Below, piece after piece: positions 37,402 through 38,782 of a stretch of DNA of 38,782 nucleotides; the stretch's first letter is position 1; every line of letters starts with the position of its first letter. The notes under the pieces were generated by a model. It saw only the letters and a program-made list of their open reading frames with translations. It had not been told where the DNA came from and did no database searches. The position numbers and the translations under genes were made by a program. The stretch is from Motilimonas cestriensis (lineage in GTDB: Bacteria; Pseudomonadota; Gammaproteobacteria; Enterobacterales; CBDFNC01), in NCBI RefSeq assembly GCF_021295315.1, contig NZ_JAIMJA010000012.1, forward strand, positions 1-38,782. Reading direction: 5' to 3'.

Positions 37402-37430
37402 AGGTGGGGTTACAGTGGAGGGGTTTCAAG
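37402..37430 (-). promoter_or_regulatory. htpG: Heat-shock (sigma32) promoter of htpG
   Basis: On the minus strand CTTGAAA (37424-37430) and CCCCACCT (37402-37409) are separated by 14 nt. The sigma32 consensus is CTTGAAA, 11-16 nt, CCCCATNT. The start of htpG is 40 bp downstream. The CTTGAAA element overlaps the first arm of the hairpin at 37428-37453. Confidence 0.82.
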
Positions 37431-37453
37431 GGAAAATTGATAAATTTTCCCTT
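37428..37453. terminator. Perfect hairpin between recR and htpG
   Basis: AAGGGAAAATT (37428-37438) and AATTTTCCCTT (37443-37453) are perfect 11-bp arms around GATA. Ts follow on the plus strand and As on the minus strand. It lies 15 bp after the recR stop. In the recR direction the end after the stem is not T-rich, so termination of recR is uncertain. Confidence 0.6.
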
Positions 37454-37467
37454 TTTTGTTGGTTTTG

Positions 37468-38070
37468 CTACTTAATAGAGATGCGACCCGCAAAAGAATG
37501 GGACAAAGTTGTGCCATCAACAAGCTCTAGCTCGCCACCTACAGGCACGCCATGAGCAATTCGGCTAACATTGATTTGCTGCTCTCGAGCTAACTCCGCA
37601 ATATAATAAGCCGTCGCCTCACCTTCCACGGTAGGATTGGTAGCCAAAATAAGCTCACTTATATTGCCTTTAGCTAAACGCGTTGCCAAGATATCGAGCC
37701 CTATATCATTGGGACCAATACCATCTAGAGGGGAGAGATGCCCCATTAAGACAAAATAGGTGCCTGAAAACTGCGCGGTTTGCTCAATAGCCAATAGATC
37801 AGCTGGACTTTCGACGACACATAATTGGCCGCTTTGTTGACGCTTTGGATTTAAACATAAGCGACAAATATCATCTTCGGTAAAGGTACGGCAACTTTGA
37901 CAGTGCCCGATATTATCAATGGCCGAAGCAAGAACGTGGCTTAACTTACTCGCGCCACTGCGGTTTTTATCCAGTAAATAAAAAGCCATCCGCTGAGCTG
38001 ATTTCGGGCCAACACCGGGTAAACATTGTAAGCTTTTGATTAATTCATCTAATAACGGGCTAAAACTCAT
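37468..38070 (-). CDS. recR: Recombination mediator RecR
   Basis: This 200-aa protein works with RecF and RecO to load RecA at gaps. It has the HhH N-terminus ([13 protein letters not shown]), a zinc finger with C57, C60, C69 and C72, and a TOPRIM domain beginning V-V-E-S-P-A-D. The Walker B-like end is [11 protein letters not shown]. Length is standard. In E. coli recR follows dnaX and ybaB; here the tRNA cluster terminator lies about 190 bp upstream instead, so recR is separated from those partners or they are elsewhere. Confidence 0.96.
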   Translation of the reverse strand: MSFSPLLDELIKSLQCLPGVGPKSAQRMAFYLLDKNRSGASKLSHVLASAIDNIGHCQSCRTFTEDDICRLCLNPKRQQSGQLCVVESPADLLAIEQTAQFSGTYFVLMGHLSPLDGIGPNDIGLDILATRLAKGNISELILATNPTVEGEATAYYIAELAREQQINVSRIAHGVPVGGELELVDGTTLSHSFAGRISIK

Positions 38071-38253
38071 ATACAGCGTTGCTCCACTTTAAATATTCAT
38101 TGTTAAGTTAAATGTGGTTAATAGCCACAGCCAGCTAGCCGTTACTGTGAGTAAAAGAGCACCACAAAGCTATGCTTGTTTAGATGTCTGGGCAGTAGCA
38201 ATACGAATCCAACTCCAAGAATGGCTACTTTATAGTTTTTACAGATAAAAAAA

Positions 38254-38274
38254 AACCTGACTCAAGGTCAGGTT
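38254..38274 (-). terminator. Terminator of the tRNA cluster
   Basis: AACCTGAC (38254-38261) pairs with GTCAGGTT (38267-38274) across 5 nt. On the minus strand the stem is followed by at least nine Ts. It lies 11 bp after the tRNA-Gly. Confidence 0.9.
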
Positions 38275-38284
38275 TTTATCGATT

Positions 38285-38360
38285 TGGAGCGGTACACGAG
38301 GCTCGAACTCGTGACCTCAACCTTGGCAAGGTTGCGCTCTACCAGCTGAGCTAGTACCGC
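38285..38360 (-). tRNA. tRNA-Gly (anticodon GCC)
   Basis: On the minus strand GCGGTAC at the 5' end pairs with GTACCGC at the 3' end, followed by T and the encoded CCA. The anticodon arm is CAACC, loop TTGCCAA, GGTTG, giving anticodon GCC. The T-arm GTTCGAA loop is present. Total 76 nt with CCA. Last gene of the cluster, next to the terminator. Confidence 0.95.
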
Positions 38361-38589
38361 ATCACAATTAGCTCATAGTTTAAGAGATTCACAAACAAAG
38401 GTTGCGTCTCTCTATGATGCAGCAGAGCTAGTACCGCATCACATTTAGCTCATAATTTAGATAAGTCACAACAAAGGTTGCGTCTCTCTACAATGCAGCT
38501 GAGCTAGTACCGCACCACATTTAGCTCATAGTTTAAGAGATTCACAAACAAAGGTTGCGTCTCTCTGGATGCAGCTGAGCTAGCACCGC
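38361..38589 (-). repeat. Three 76-77-bp tandem repeats derived from the tRNA-Gly 5' half
   Basis: Units at 38361-38437, 38438-38513 and 38514-38589 are nearly the same. Each contains, on the minus strand, GCGGTACTAGCTCAGCTG (the tRNA-Gly acceptor and D-arm start), then a D-loop altered and extended by a few bases, then CGCAACCTTTG of the anticodon arm. Instead of anticodon, variable arm and T-arm comes a spacer with GTGAATCTCTTAAACTATG that leads into the next unit. They cannot form tRNAs. Possibly remains of repeated tRNA-Gly genes. Confidence 0.9.
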
Positions 38590-38633
38590 ATCACATTTAA
38601 CTCTATTGTTGCTGAGTTAGGCTTTAGAACTAA

Positions 38634-38720
38634 TGGTGCCCGGGGCCGGACTTGAACCGGCACGCTCTTACAAGCGAGGGATTTTAAATCCCTTGTGTCT
38701 ACCAATTTCACCACCCGGGC
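38634..38720 (-). tRNA. tRNA-Leu (anticodon UAA)
   Basis: On the minus strand GCCCGGG pairs with CCCGGGC and the encoded ACCA end follows. The anticodon arm AGGGA, loop TTTAAAA, TCCCT gives anticodon TAA. The long variable arm (about 13 nt, CGCTTGTAAGAGCG) is a class II feature of tRNA-Leu. 87 nt with CCA. Confidence 0.95.
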
Positions 38721-38739
38721 GACACTAAAACTTTAAATA

Positions 38740-38782
38740 TGGAGGCGGAACCCGGAGTCGAACCGAGGTCGTCTGATTTGCA
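38740..38782 (-). tRNA. tRNA-Cys (anticodon GCA), cut by window edge
   Basis: The minus strand contains TGCAAATC (anticodon GCA), a T-arm with GGTTCGACTCC and a 3' end GGGTTCCGCCTCCA. Only about the last 43 nt lie in the window. Together with Leu and Gly it recalls the glyW-cysT-leuZ operon of E. coli, but with Gly as the last gene. Confidence 0.85.

Noticed and set aside
38361-38589. Three further tRNA-Gly genes
   Set aside because: The 3' half, T-arm and anticodon are missing, so they cannot fold as tRNAs.

Overview
The window looks like chromosome of a marine-type gammaproteobacterium, most likely of the order Alteromonadales. This rests on the E. coli-like core blocks (recR-htpG-adk, potABCD, a Cys-Leu-Gly tRNA cluster), an RND/AraC efflux locus, a BLUF photosensor, a Nit-type hydrolase fused to an acetyltransferase, and integron attC sites of the kind found in sedentary chromosomal integrons of Vibrio, Shewanella and relatives. 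I cannot name the genus from sequence reading alone. Most of the window is ordinary chromosomal gene content.

Positions 1-2933 are accessory DNA. They hold a 5'-truncated, frameshifted IS110-family transposase relic and, on the minus strand, two integron gene cassettes. One full attC (1474-1572) lies between the cassettes. A second, degenerate attC (2831-2933) precedes the first cassette, and the attC behind the second cassette is cut short at the IS relic. No integrase is present. Cassette 1 encodes a 412-aa protein with an N-terminal four-cysteine zinc-ribbon-like region and a C-terminal R-N-x3-H motif typical of HEPN RNases. This is the best candidate here for an undescribed (possibly anti-phage) function. 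Cassette 2 encodes a YdjM/DUF457-like membrane protein.

Positions 3291-9493 are a tightly overlapping operon: an ABC-exporter-type membrane domain without an ATPase, an HlyD/AcrA-type adaptor, an RND pump and an AraC/GyrI-like regulator. Positions 9547-13200 carry an SOS-controlled nuclease that fuses a FAN1-like VRR-NUC domain to a DnaQ-like DEDDh exonuclease, followed by an unknown protein gene. A secreted phytase-like esterase (13203-14588) sits behind a three-unit PHO box. RNA helicase RhlE, cyclophilin PpiB, a bicupin, YwbE, a PepSY/cytochrome b pair, a BLUF protein, a fumarylacetoacetate-hydrolase-family enzyme, KatG, an RBBP9-like hydrolase, the GNAT-nitrilase fusion and an MscS channel follow. 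Two inverted copies of one intergenic repeat lie at 14680-14759 and 17951-18081.

Positions 27338-31136 are the polyamine importer potABCD (minus strand). After a long gap comes a SulA-like division inhibitor with a consensus LexA box on its promoter. Then, on the minus strand, come adk, a membrane diguanylate cyclase gene placed between adk and htpG, htpG with a sigma32-type promoter, and recR. The window ends in a minus-strand tRNA cluster: Cys (cut by the window edge), Leu(UAA), three 76-77-bp tandem repeats that each contain the 5' half of tRNA-Gly, an intact tRNA-Gly(GCC), and a terminator. Two genes (the nuclease and sulA) share LexA control, so the window holds two separate SOS responders.
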